Made by a program: the position numbers and the translations under genes. Below, piece by piece: positions 1 to 5,421 of a DNA stretch of 16,489 bases. The notes below the pieces were generated by a model. That model was not told where the DNA came from. It saw only the letters and a list, made by a program, of their open reading frames with translations, and did not search any database. This DNA comes from Clostridiaceae bacterium (GTDB taxonomy: Bacteria; Bacillota; Clostridia; Lachnospirales; Lachnospiraceae): positions 1 through 16,489 of the forward strand of contig CABIYE010000045.1 of assembly GCA_902362865.1 (NCBI GenBank), written 5' to 3'. Numbering within the stretch: position 1 is the stretch's first letter; the number at the start of each line of letters is the position of its first letter.

Positions 1-94
1 GGTCAAACGACAGCAATACTATGATTCCCTGAAAGAAGCAGCATAGGGTACAAAATCCTTGAGGAAAATGTGTCAACTAATCTTGACAAAATCA
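1..94 (+). mobile_element. IS3-family element, right-end fragment (copy 1)
   Basis: These 94 bases are identical to the last 94 bases of the complete element that ends at 1667, up to and including the terminal TGACAAAATCA. The two sequences diverge at the next base. The fragment holds the last 14 codons and stop (2-46) of the transposase orfB and the right inverted end with an outward TTGACA at 83-88. The rest of this copy lies beyond the window. Perfect identity with the other copies points to recent movement or recombination. Confidence 0.95.
2..46 (+). pseudogene. IS3-family transposase OrfB, last 14 codons (cut by window edge)
   Basis: The reading frame ends VKRQQYYDSLKEAA followed by TAG, exactly as in the full orfB that ends at 1619. 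It is partial only because the window starts here, so nothing can be said about whether this copy is intact upstream. Confidence 0.85.
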
Positions 95-205
95 TTTCTT
101 GAAAAAGCCGGACACAACAAGCACGGTGTTACCCATGCGGATCTCCGTCACGCAGTCCGGACGGCGGTCGGTGCGGTCATTGTTATTCTGTTTGTTTTCT
201 GTCAT
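92..205 (-). pseudogene. tnpW: TnpW-like transposon protein, N-terminal fragment cut by the IS
   Basis: On the minus strand an ATG at 205-203 follows a good AAGGAG site and opens a frame beginning MTENKQNNNDRTDRRPDCV and ending VLVVSGFFKK. This resembles the start of TnpW, a small protein of unknown function carried by Tn4451-type and related clostridial mobile elements; I identified it by recall, without alignment. The native sequence stops at base 95 where IS copy 1 begins, and the first three bases of the IS end (TGA, 94-92) supply an immediate in-frame stop. The product would be 37 residues, and I recall the family as longer, so this is a broken gene. It belongs to a different element from the plus-strand Tn916-like operon in the rest of the window. 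Confidence 0.6.
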
Positions 206-217
206 AGGCAACTCCTT

Positions 218-300
218 TTACTTCAACAGTTCTTTTAGTCCATTGAGCTTGGCTTGTGCCGTTTCCTTTCGGAAGTTCTCGCCTGTAAAGAGGATAGGCT
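218..300 (-). pseudogene. C-terminal tail of an unidentified mobile-element protein upstream of tnpW
   Basis: The minus-strand frame reads PILFTGENFRKETAQAKLNG and then LKELLK before TAA at 220-218. The tnpW-like start follows 12 bases later with its own ribosome site, so the two were co-transcribed. Only 26 codons remain, because base 300 abuts the left end of the complete IS. Proteins ending this way sit just ahead of TnpW in clostridial mobilizable elements. From memory this could be a DUF4316-type or antirestriction/relaxase-associated protein, but the fragment is too short to name. Confidence 0.45.
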
Positions 301-343
301 GATGTGGTATAAAAAAAGTTGACACCCCATTCTCAAGGATTTG
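301..343 (+). repeat. IS left inverted repeat (IRL)
   Basis: Contains GTTGACAC (319-326) and TCAAGGATTT (334-343), matched in inverted orientation at the right end. The outermost TGAT also matches. A TATAAT at 348-353 just inside may serve orfA, but its only TTGACA partner (320-325) is 22 bases away, too far for a good promoter. Confidence 0.8.
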
Positions 344-375
344 AGATATAATCTAGAGAATAAGGAGTGAACAAA

Positions 376-714
376 ATGGCAGAAAACAGACAATATGACC
401 ACGAATACAAAGTACAAGCAGTGAAGCTCGCCAAAGAAATCGGACAAGCTAAGGCCGCTAAAGAACTGGGAATCCCAAAGAACACCATGTATGGCTGGGT
501 ACGGGCTAACCGTCTTGGCAATCTTGACCTTGGAGCTGGCTCACAGACCCCACAAAGCGCTATGACGCTTAACGAGGAACTCCTAAAGCTCCGCCAGCAG
601 GTAAAGGAACTGGAGAAAGAAAACCGCCGTTTGAAGAAAGAAAACGACTTTCTGGAGGAAGCCAGTGCTTTTTTCGCCGCGAGCCGTCTGAAGTCAGCAA
701 AAACGAAAGAATGA
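376..714 (+). CDS. IS3-family transposase OrfA (helix-turn-helix subunit)
   Basis: OrfA proteins of the IS3 family bind the element ends and regulate transposition. The 112-residue product has an N-terminal helix-turn-helix region (YDHEYKVQAVKLAKEIGQAK to KNTMYGWVRANR) and then a charged heptad coil rich in Leu, Glu and Lys (LNEELLKLRQQVKELEKENR) typical of the leucine zipper used for multimerisation. I chose ATG 376 because AAGGAG at 362-367 lies 8 bases upstream; the earlier in-frame GTG at 367 overlaps that site. A canonical slippery heptamer T TTT TTC lies at 669-675 in the correct phase, so a share of ribosomes should shift to -1 and make the OrfAB transposase. The stop codon also overlaps the ATG of orfB (ATGA). 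Confidence 0.92.
   Translation: MAENRQYDHEYKVQAVKLAKEIGQAKAAKELGIPKNTMYGWVRANRLGNLDLGAGSQTPQSAMTLNEELLKLRQQVKELEKENRRLKKENDFLEEASAFFAASRLKSAKTKE
669..675 (+). promoter_or_regulatory. Predicted -1 ribosomal frameshift site (U UUU UUC)
   Basis: In the orfA frame the codons are GCT TTT TTC, giving an X XXY YYZ heptamer T TTT TTC. The -1 frame continues without a stop (CGC CGC GAG ...) straight into orfB. This matches the established IS3-family strategy of making the active transposase as an OrfAB fusion. I did not see a strong stimulatory stem immediately downstream. Confidence 0.7.
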
Positions 715-1619
715 AGTTTATTGCATTACAAACGAAAGGCGGCGAATTAAAAGGGGATATCGCTTTTTTCTGCAGGATCCTTCATGTCAGCAGACAGGGA
801 TTTTACCAGTATCTTGCAAACAAAGACCGCCCGTGGAAATATCAGCCACTGGCGGATGCCATGAAGGAGATTCTCACGGAAGATGAATGCAATGATACTT
901 ATGGCCGTATCCGCATGTATCAGGCATTGACATTGAAGCAGCCGGAAAATGTGGATATTCCCAGCGAACGCACCGTTTACCGCATCATGGAAGAGATCGG
1001 AATCAGCCATCATCCCAGACGCAAGCCAAACGGAATCACAAAGGCGGACAGGGAAGCCAGAAAATCAGACGATCTCTTAAAGCGTGATTTCCATGCGGAG
1101 GAGCCGCTAAGCAAATGTGTCACAGATATCACAGAGATTAAAGCCAGTGATGGAAAACTGTATGTTTCTGCTGTTTTTGACTGTTTTGATTCCAGCGTGA
1201 TCGGCCTGGCGATGGATACCAACATGAAGGCGCCGCTATGTGTGCAGACACTGGAAAATACTGCTAATGCGTACCCCGGTATCCGTGGAGCCATTATCCA
1301 CAGCGACAGGGGGAGCCAGTACACCAGCCAGCTTTACCGGAATGCTGTCCAGAAGTACGGCATACAGCAAAGTATGAACAGCGCAGGCGGCAGATGCCAC
1401 GATAATGCCCGCTGCGAAAGTATGTGGGCAAGGATGAAATCCGAACTGCTGTATGACCGTTATGATACGGAAAAAATGACCACGGATGAACTCAGGACGA
1501 TCATCTGGAGATATTTCATCAGCTACTGGAATAACCGAAGGATCTGCTCCGCCAATGGAGGGCTTCCCCCTATGGTCAAACGACAGCAATACTATGATTC
1601 CCTGAAAGAAGCAGCATAG
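711..1619 (+). CDS. IS3-family transposase OrfB (DDE integrase domain)
   Basis: The 302-residue frame carries the rve-type catalytic core. The acidic triad is D139 in CVTDITEI, D199 in IIHSDRGSQYTS and E236 in NARCESMW, followed by the usual KSELLYDRYDT segment and the C-terminal YISYWNNRRI motif. The D199-E236 gap is 36 residues, one more than the usual 35, because of an extra residue in the SAGGRCHDN loop. The N-terminal part contains the HTH_21-like ISRQGFYQY/TYGRIR region seen in IS150-type OrfB. The frame is -1 relative to orfA and is open upstream to beyond 669, so it can be made as an OrfAB fusion through the 669-675 slip site. Independent initiation at ATG 711 by coupling is also possible. 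It appears intact. Confidence 0.93.
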   Translation: MKFIALQTKGGELKGDIAFFCRILHVSRQGFYQYLANKDRPWKYQPLADAMKEILTEDECNDTYGRIRMYQALTLKQPENVDIPSERTVYRIMEEIGISHHPRRKPNGITKADREARKSDDLLKRDFHAEEPLSKCVTDITEIKASDGKLYVSAVFDCFDSSVIGLAMDTNMKAPLCVQTLENTANAYPGIRGAIIHSDRGSQYTSQLYRNAVQKYGIQQSMNSAGGRCHDNARCESMWARMKSELLYDRYDTEKMTTDELRTIIWRYFISYWNNRRICSANGGLPPMVKRQQYYDSLKEAA

Positions 1620-1625
1620 GGTACA

Positions 1626-1667
1626 AAATCCTTGAGGAAAATGTGTCAACTAATCTTGACAAAATCA
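1626..1667 (+). repeat. IS right inverted repeat (IRR) with outward -35 box
   Basis: The reverse complement carries GTTGACAC and TCAAGGATTT with the same 7-base spacing as the left end. An outward TTGACA sits at 1656-1661. Joined to the left end through 3 bases, it would lie exactly 17 bases from the TATAAA at 309-314, forming a circle-junction promoter. Confidence 0.8.
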
Positions 1668-1874
1668 ATTACCTTTAAGGAAAAACCAGAAGTCCCAAAA
1701 GAACCAGAGAAACCCGAAACACCACAGACACCAGAAAAGCCTAGCAGACCTAGCGACAGTCCCAAAACGGGCGATAACACCAACCTTTACGAACTGCTTG
1801 TACTTCTTTTAACTTCTGGTGCTGGACTGGCAGGTATCTTCTTCTACAAACGCCGTAAAATGAAGAAATCATAA
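1668..1874 (+). pseudogene. Wall-anchored surface protein, C-terminal remnant with SPKTG sortase signal
   Basis: The last 68 codons of a surface protein survive. They encode a short ITFKEKP lead-in, a Pro/Glu/Lys/Thr-rich wall-spanning linker (PEVPKEPEKPETPQTPEKPS), the sortase signal SPKTGD, a hydrophobic segment (LLVLLLTSGAGLAGIFFYKR) and a basic tail ending MKKS. The signal peptide and whole ectodomain are missing because the IS abuts at 1667. The frame runs back into the IS end to a TTG at 1632, but that has no proper signal sequence, so no functional product is expected. Related ICEs carry large isopeptide-domain adhesins (VaFE-repeat or pilin-like) just upstream of orf23, and this is probably such a gene; the ectodomain is needed to be sure. 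Confidence 0.75.
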
Positions 1875-2112
1875 GGCGGTAATGGTATGAGAAAAGGAAA
1901 ATCACGCTCTCCGCCGAAGCTGTCAAACGGCAGACTTCCGCTTATTCTGGCTTGTCTGCCAACAACCTGCAAGAACACGGATAGTCAAGGGTGCGTAAGC
2001 ATTGATTTTACCCTTTACTATCGGTGGGATTGCTGGTACTTCCCGAACCGCCAGAATAAGAAATCACAATCAAAAAACTTATCAAAAATAGAAAGAAACG
2101 AGGTAAAACAAT
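1875..2112 (+). other. Intergenic leader ahead of the conjugation operon, rich in inverted repeats
   Basis: No convincing gene is present. Three inverted repeats are visible: GGCAGAC (1929-1935) with GTCTGCC (1954-1960); CTTATTCTGGC (1941-1951) with GCCAGAATAAG (2050-2060), 11 of 11; and a 13-base pair at 1980-1992 and 2010-2022 matching at 12 of 13. The second repeat's left arm lies in the loop of the first, so the two pairings compete or form a pseudoknot. A weaker hairpin may lie at 2022-2050. No clear -35/-10 pair was found. Possible roles are a structured leader or attenuator for orf23 onward, or a single-strand replication origin. A short +1-frame stretch (KITLSAEAVKRQTSAYSG) looks protein-like but has no start codon. 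Confidence 0.5.
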
Positions 2113-2439
2113 ATGGAAATGAAATATGTCGTGCCAGATATGGCACAGTCTTTTGGAACTCTTGAATTTGCAGGCGAAAGCGACCATGTTTTTGACAGAG
2201 ATAAAGATAACCGCAGATTTTTCGCAAGAAGAAGCTATAACCTTTATTCAGATGTGCAGAGAGGGGAAAATGTTGTGGTGGAAATTCCCGTGCAGGCTGG
2301 CGAAAAGCATTTCAAGTATGAACAGAAAGTAAAACTTGTCAATCCGAAGTTATACGGCAGAGGTTACGCAATCGGGGATATGGGACATACCGATTATGTG
2401 TTGCTTGCTGATGATATTGTAGCAGTTGAAGAAAAGTAA
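2113..2439 (+). CDS. orf23: YdcP/DUF961 family ICE protein, Tn916 Orf23-like
   Basis: The 108-residue product begins MEMKYVVPDMAQSFGTLEFA and contains SYNLYSDVQRGENVVVEIPV and GEKHFKYEQKVKLVNP. These closely resemble Tn916 Orf23 and Bacillus ICEBs1 YdcP as I recall them. Homologues open the conjugation operon; in ICEBs1 the YdcP pair (HelP) acts as helicase processivity factors for rolling-circle replication, and that role is a reasonable inference here. GAGG at 2100-2103 lies 9 bases upstream of the ATG. The paralogous orf22-like gene follows 15 bases later. There is no signal peptide or membrane segment, so it is expected to be cytoplasmic. Confidence 0.9.
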   Translation: MEMKYVVPDMAQSFGTLEFAGESDHVFDRDKDNRRFFARRSYNLYSDVQRGENVVVEIPVQAGEKHFKYEQKVKLVNPKLYGRGYAIGDMGHTDYVLLADDIVAVEEK

Positions 2440-2454
2440 AGGAGTGAAGCATTT

Positions 2455-2838
2455 ATGAGATTATCAAACGGGTTTGTTATTGACAAAGAGAAAACATTTG
2501 GAGAATTAAAATTTACAGCGGTGCGTGATGTGTTCTTGCAGAATGAGGACGGGACACCGAGTACCCAGCTTAAAAAGCGTATCTATGATTTGAAGTGCAG
2601 TCTGCATGGTGGAATTATCCCCGTGTCCGTACCGCCAGAAGTACCGTTAAGGGAATTTCCGTACAATGCAGTTGTGGAACTTGTCAATCCAGTAGCCGAT
2701 ACGGTATCACGAAAAACCTATACAGGTGCAGATGTGGACTGGTATGTAAAGGCAGAGGATATTGTGTTGAAGAATAAAGGCAATCAGAACGCAGGTAATC
2801 CACAGAACCCTACACCGCAGGGACAACAGAAAAAATAG
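2455..2838 (+). CDS. orf22: YdcP/DUF961 family ICE protein, Tn916 Orf22-like
   Basis: The 127-residue protein has the family hallmarks VIDKEKTFGELKFTAVRDVF, QNEDGTPSTQLKKRIYDLKC, LREFPYNAVVELVNPVADT and YTGADVDWYVKAEDIVL, close to Tn916 Orf22. The C-terminus is a low-complexity Asn/Gln/Pro tail (NPQNPTPQGQQKK). It starts 15 bases after the orf23-like gene behind AAAGGAGTG and is clearly its operon partner and paralogue. A role with the relaxase in processing or replicating the element is inferred from ICEBs1 HelP. It is followed directly by the foreign regulator-transporter cassette, which separates it from orf21, its usual next neighbour. Confidence 0.9.
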   Translation: MRLSNGFVIDKEKTFGELKFTAVRDVFLQNEDGTPSTQLKKRIYDLKCSLHGGIIPVSVPPEVPLREFPYNAVVELVNPVADTVSRKTYTGADVDWYVKAEDIVLKNKGNQNAGNPQNPTPQGQQKK

Positions 2839-2859
2839 GATTGCCGAGTAAAAATTATA

Positions 2860-2888
2860 TTGTAGAGCATACTGCATAACGGTATAAT
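2860..2888 (+). promoter_or_regulatory. Promoter of the response-regulator operon
   Basis: TTGTAG (2860-2865) and a perfect TATAAT (2883-2888) are separated by 17 bases, 33 bases ahead of the inferred start codon. This is a sigma-70/sigma-A type promoter seen directly in the sequence. It has no copy of the CTTTAC repeat, so basal expression of the regulator seems likely. Confidence 0.75.
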
Positions 2889-2920
2889 TATTTCATATCA
2901 AATATAATGGAGTGATGAAA

Positions 2921-3583
2921 ATGAAGCATATCTTAATTGTTGATGATGATATTCATATAAACAAAATGTTGGACGAAGTTTTAGTACATGAAAGATATAT
3001 GGTTTCCCATGCTTACTCTGGTACAGAAGCATTATTATTTTTAGCAGATACAAAACCAGATTTGATTTTGCTAGACTTAATGTTACCGGGATTGTCTGGG
3101 GAAGAATTATTACCACAAATATCAGATATTCCCATTATTGTTATGAGTGCAAAAGTAGATGTTGAAGATAAGGTATCTCTTTTACTTGGTGGTGCAGTTG
3201 ATTATGTTACTAAGCCTTTTGATACAAAAGAATTATTGGCAAGAATTACTGTTGCACTTAGAGTTAAAACACCCTCATTAAACAGAACATTAGAATTTGA
3301 AGATATTACATTGGATACATTTACTTATGAAGTGTTCATAGAGGACAAAAAAGTAAAACTGACGAGAACGGAATATGCTATTTTGAAATTGTTAATACAA
3401 AATCCGAAGCAAGTTATTGTAAAGTCATTTCTTTTAGAAAAAATTAGTGAGGACACACCAGACTGTACTGAAAGCTCATTAAAAATGCACATTAGTAATT
3501 TAAGAAAAAAACTTCGTGATATAAGTGGAAAAGATTATATTGAAGCTGTTTGGGGAATTGGATTTAAAATGAGAACAGAATAA
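2921..3583 (+). CDS. OmpR/PhoB-type response regulator
   Basis: The 220-residue regulator has an N-terminal receiver domain (about 2-115) with the acidic pocket VDDD (8-10), phospho-acceptor D52 in LLDLMLPG and K98 in TKPFD. It is followed by a C-terminal winged-helix domain with VKLTRTEYAILKLL and SSLKMHISNLRKKL and ending AVWGIGFKM. ATG 2921 is preferred because GGAG at 2909-2912 is 8 bases upstream; the ATG at 2915 is too close and the GTG at 2912 overlaps the site. It lies in one cassette with an ABC transporter and the HK at 5422, its likely partner. It probably activates the transporter through the CTTTAC repeats just after it. This type of regulator is typical of lantibiotic or bacitracin sensing systems; the inducer cannot be read from sequence. 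Confidence 0.93.
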   Translation: MKHILIVDDDIHINKMLDEVLVHERYMVSHAYSGTEALLFLADTKPDLILLDLMLPGLSGEELLPQISDIPIIVMSAKVDVEDKVSLLLGGAVDYVTKPFDTKELLARITVALRVKTPSLNRTLEFEDITLDTFTYEVFIEDKKVKLTRTEYAILKLLIQNPKQVIVKSFLLEKISEDTPDCTESSLKMHISNLRKKLRDISGKDYIEAVWGIGFKMRTE

Positions 3584-3585
3584 AT

Positions 3586-3626
3586 CTTTACTGTTTCTTT
3601 ACTGTTTTCTTTACCGCTTTCTTTAC
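3586..3626 (+). promoter_or_regulatory. Four direct CTTTAC repeats, predicted response-regulator operator
   Basis: CTTTAC occurs at 3586-3591, 3597-3602, 3609-3614 and 3621-3626, with steps of 11, 12 and 12 bases (about one helical turn), each preceded by T-rich sequence. OmpR-type regulators bind direct repeats with this spacing. A -10-like TAGAAT follows at 3637-3642 with no good -35, as expected for an activator-dependent promoter. The ATPase gene starts 31 bases downstream. The assignment to the adjacent regulator is inference. Confidence 0.6.
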
Positions 3627-3672
3627 TCTTACAAGATAGAATAACTATATCAGAAAACAGGAGGTAAAAATC

Positions 3673-4587
3673 ATGGAATATGTTCTTAAAACAAATTCTT
3701 TATGTAAGAACTACGGGCATTTTAAAGCACTCAACGGCTTATCAATGAATGTGCCTAAAGGTTCGATTTATGGTCTTATCGGCAAAAACGGAGCAGGCAA
3801 AACAACTCTTATACGGTTGATATGTGGTTTACAAGAGCCTACATCTGGCGACTATGTTCTTTATGGCAAAAAGCACATAGATAAGGACATTACAAAATCT
3901 CGTCGCAGAATGGGAGCAATCGTAGAAACACCGTCAATTTATGTTGATTTAACAGCGTATGAAAATTTAAAGGAGCAATACAAAGTATTAGGTATTCCCT
4001 CTGATGATGGAATTTCCGAAATATTAAAATTAGTTGGTCTTGAAAATACGGGAAATAAAAAAACAAAAAATTTTTCTCTTGGTATGCGTCAAAGACTAGG
4101 TATTGCGGTTGCTCTTGCAGGTTCGCCAGATTTTCTCGTTCTTGATGAGCCAGTCAATGGACTTGACCCACAAGGAATTATAGAAATTAGGGAATTGATC
4201 TTGAAGCTCAATCAAGAACATGGAATTACCGTTTTGATTTCTAGTCATATATTAGACGAGCTATCAAAACTGGCAACATACTATGGCTTTATTGACAATG
4301 GTAAAATGATAAAACAGATTAGCTCTATTGAATTGGAAAGTAAATGCCGAAAATGTACTCATTTAAAAGTATCAAGCACAAAAACCCTTGCTTATGTTTT
4401 AGACACTATGAACATTGAATATAAAATACTTTCTAATACAGAAGCGGATATTTTTGAAAAAGTTAATATTTCAAAATTAACGACAGAATTATCCAAAAAA
4501 GATTGTGAAGTTATTTCGATACATGAACATGATGAAAGTTTAGAAAGTTATTTTGTTAGCTTGGTAGGGGGTGCAAGACATGAATAA
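3673..4587 (+). CDS. ABC transporter ATP-binding protein, lantibiotic/bacitracin-protection type
   Basis: This 304-residue ATPase would power the permease encoded next. It has Walker A GKNGAGKTT (residues 37-45), the ABC signature SLGMRQR (from 135), Walker B FLVLDEP (D158, E159) and the switch histidine H192 in SSHIL, so all catalytic elements are present. The C-terminal ~90 residues are the extra domain common in BcrA/SalX-like subunits. A strong AGGAGG at 3659-3664 precedes the ATG. The stop overlaps the permease start by 8 bases, implying coupled translation. By family and context it probably protects the cell from a cationic or lipid II-binding peptide antibiotic by removing it from the membrane. 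The exact substrate is unknown. Confidence 0.93.
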   Translation: MEYVLKTNSLCKNYGHFKALNGLSMNVPKGSIYGLIGKNGAGKTTLIRLICGLQEPTSGDYVLYGKKHIDKDITKSRRRMGAIVETPSIYVDLTAYENLKEQYKVLGIPSDDGISEILKLVGLENTGNKKTKNFSLGMRQRLGIAVALAGSPDFLVLDEPVNGLDPQGIIEIRELILKLNQEHGITVLISSHILDELSKLATYYGFIDNGKMIKQISSIELESKCRKCTHLKVSSTKTLAYVLDTMNIEYKILSNTEADIFEKVNISKLTTELSKKDCEVISIHEHDESLESYFVSLVGGARHE

Positions 4588-5407
4588 ATTATTATCTGCT
4601 AATTTCTTTCGATTAAGGAAAAATAAATGTTTTAGGGGTTCATTAGCTTTTATGTTTGTGATTGGAATAGCTAGCCCACTATTGAGATATAGGGATATGA
4701 AACAGTCTGGATATATCAATAATCTTGACAATGGATTTTTCATGTGTGCATTGTTCATAGGAATTATTCTTGCTGTATTTTGTAGTCTTTTTATCGGTAC
4801 AGAACATAATGACGGAACAATCAGAAACAAAATTATCGTAGGACAGAAAAGAGAAACTATTTATTTATCAAATATGGTAACTTGTTCTATTATTGCAATT
4901 ACAATGTGTATTGTGTTTTTTGTTCCGTATCTCAGCGTTGGAATTCCTTTACTTGGATTTTTTGTTGCTGATATGAAAATGATTGTAATGATAGGAATAA
5001 CTGTCTTGGTTTTATCAGTTACATTTGCTTCTCTTTTCACACTTGTAGCAATGCTCTCTCAAAATAAAGCTATTATTGCAGTAGCTTGTATTCTATTTTC
5101 ATTTGGGCTTTTGTTTGCTGGTGCAATGTGTAATAGAATGTTGGACGCTCCAAAAACTATTCCAGCTTATTCGATAGGAGAAAATGGAGAAAACACAGCT
5201 CAAGAAATGGAAAATCCAAAATATTTAGACGGAACAAAACGAGAAATTGTGCAATTCATTTATGATGTAAATCCAGGCGGTCAAGCAATTCAATGTTCAA
5301 CAATGCAAGTTGTTAATTTAACACGATTGCCTATATATTCCTTAGTAATCGTTATACTTACAACTGGTGCAGGTGTTTGGATTTTCAAGAAAAAAGATTT
5401 AAAGTAA
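4580..5407 (+). CDS. ABC-2 type permease, six membrane helices (BcrB-like)
   Basis: The 275-residue protein begins MNKLLSANFFRLRKNKCFRG and shows about six hydrophobic segments: GSLAFMFVIGIASPL, FFMCALFIGIILAVFCSLFI, MVTCSIIAITMCIVFFVPYL, MIVMIGITVLVLSVTFASLF, AIIAVACILFSFGLLFAGAM and YSLVIVILTTGAGVWIF. A loop of roughly 60 residues separates the fifth and sixth, as is common in permeases that export or exclude antimicrobial peptides. ATG 4580 is chosen because AGGGGGTG at 4566-4573 is well placed; the in-frame GTG at 4571 overlaps it. There is a single permease gene, so a homodimer is likely. It works with the ATPase just upstream and the kinase that starts 14 bases downstream. No BceB-type large extracellular domain is present. 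Confidence 0.88.
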   Translation: MNKLLSANFFRLRKNKCFRGSLAFMFVIGIASPLLRYRDMKQSGYINNLDNGFFMCALFIGIILAVFCSLFIGTEHNDGTIRNKIIVGQKRETIYLSNMVTCSIIAITMCIVFFVPYLSVGIPLLGFFVADMKMIVMIGITVLVLSVTFASLFTLVAMLSQNKAIIAVACILFSFGLLFAGAMCNRMLDAPKTIPAYSIGENGENTAQEMENPKYLDGTKREIVQFIYDVNPGGQAIQCSTMQVVNLTRLPIYSLVIVILTTGAGVWIFKKKDLK

Positions 5408-5421
5408 AGGAGTGAAAAATT

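Larger units (their letters stand above)
301..1667 (+). mobile_element. Complete IS3-family insertion sequence (copy 2)
   Basis: The 1367-base element starts TGATGTGGTATAAA and ends TGACAAAATCA. Its ends are imperfect inverted repeats sharing GTTGACAC, a 7-base spacer and TCAAGGATTT. It carries two overlapping frames: orfA with a helix-turn-helix and leucine-zipper-like coil, and orfB with a DDE integrase core. The right limit is fixed because three copies diverge exactly at that base. The left limit is inferred from the TG...CA ends and from the promoter that a 3-base circle junction would create. No target duplication is seen: GGCT precedes the element and ATTA follows it, so the flanks probably come from recombination between copies or an adjacent deletion. 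Confidence 0.9.

Noticed and set aside
99..302. 67-codon plus-strand frame over the tnpW fragment
   Set aside because: The minus strand carries recognisable protein with ribosome sites; the plus frame is a shadow.
320..353. TTGACA and TATAAT at the IS left end as a normal promoter
   Set aside because: Spacing is 22 bases, too long. The circle-junction arrangement gives the correct 17 instead.
1236..1649. Minus-strand 137-codon frame antisense to orfB
   Set aside because: It is a shadow frame of the transposase with no ribosome site or recognisable domain.
1632..1874. Chimeric frame from the IS tip into the surface-protein tail
   Set aside because: The TTG start within the IS lacks a proper ribosome site and there is no signal peptide. 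It is treated as a remnant beginning at 1668.
1889..1981. Protein-like stretch KITLSAEAVKRQTSAYSG in another frame
   Set aside because: There is no start codon; a stop lies directly upstream and another ends it. It could be a gene remnant but cannot be supported.
1887..2165. 92-codon plus-strand frame beginning MRKGKSRSP
   Set aside because: It crosses the inverted-repeat region, runs into the orf23-like gene in another frame, has no good ribosome site and its sequence looks like random translation.
3586..3626. CTTTAC repeats as a CRISPR array
   Set aside because: The units are six bases with 5-6 base gaps, far too short; regulator-binding repeats fit better.
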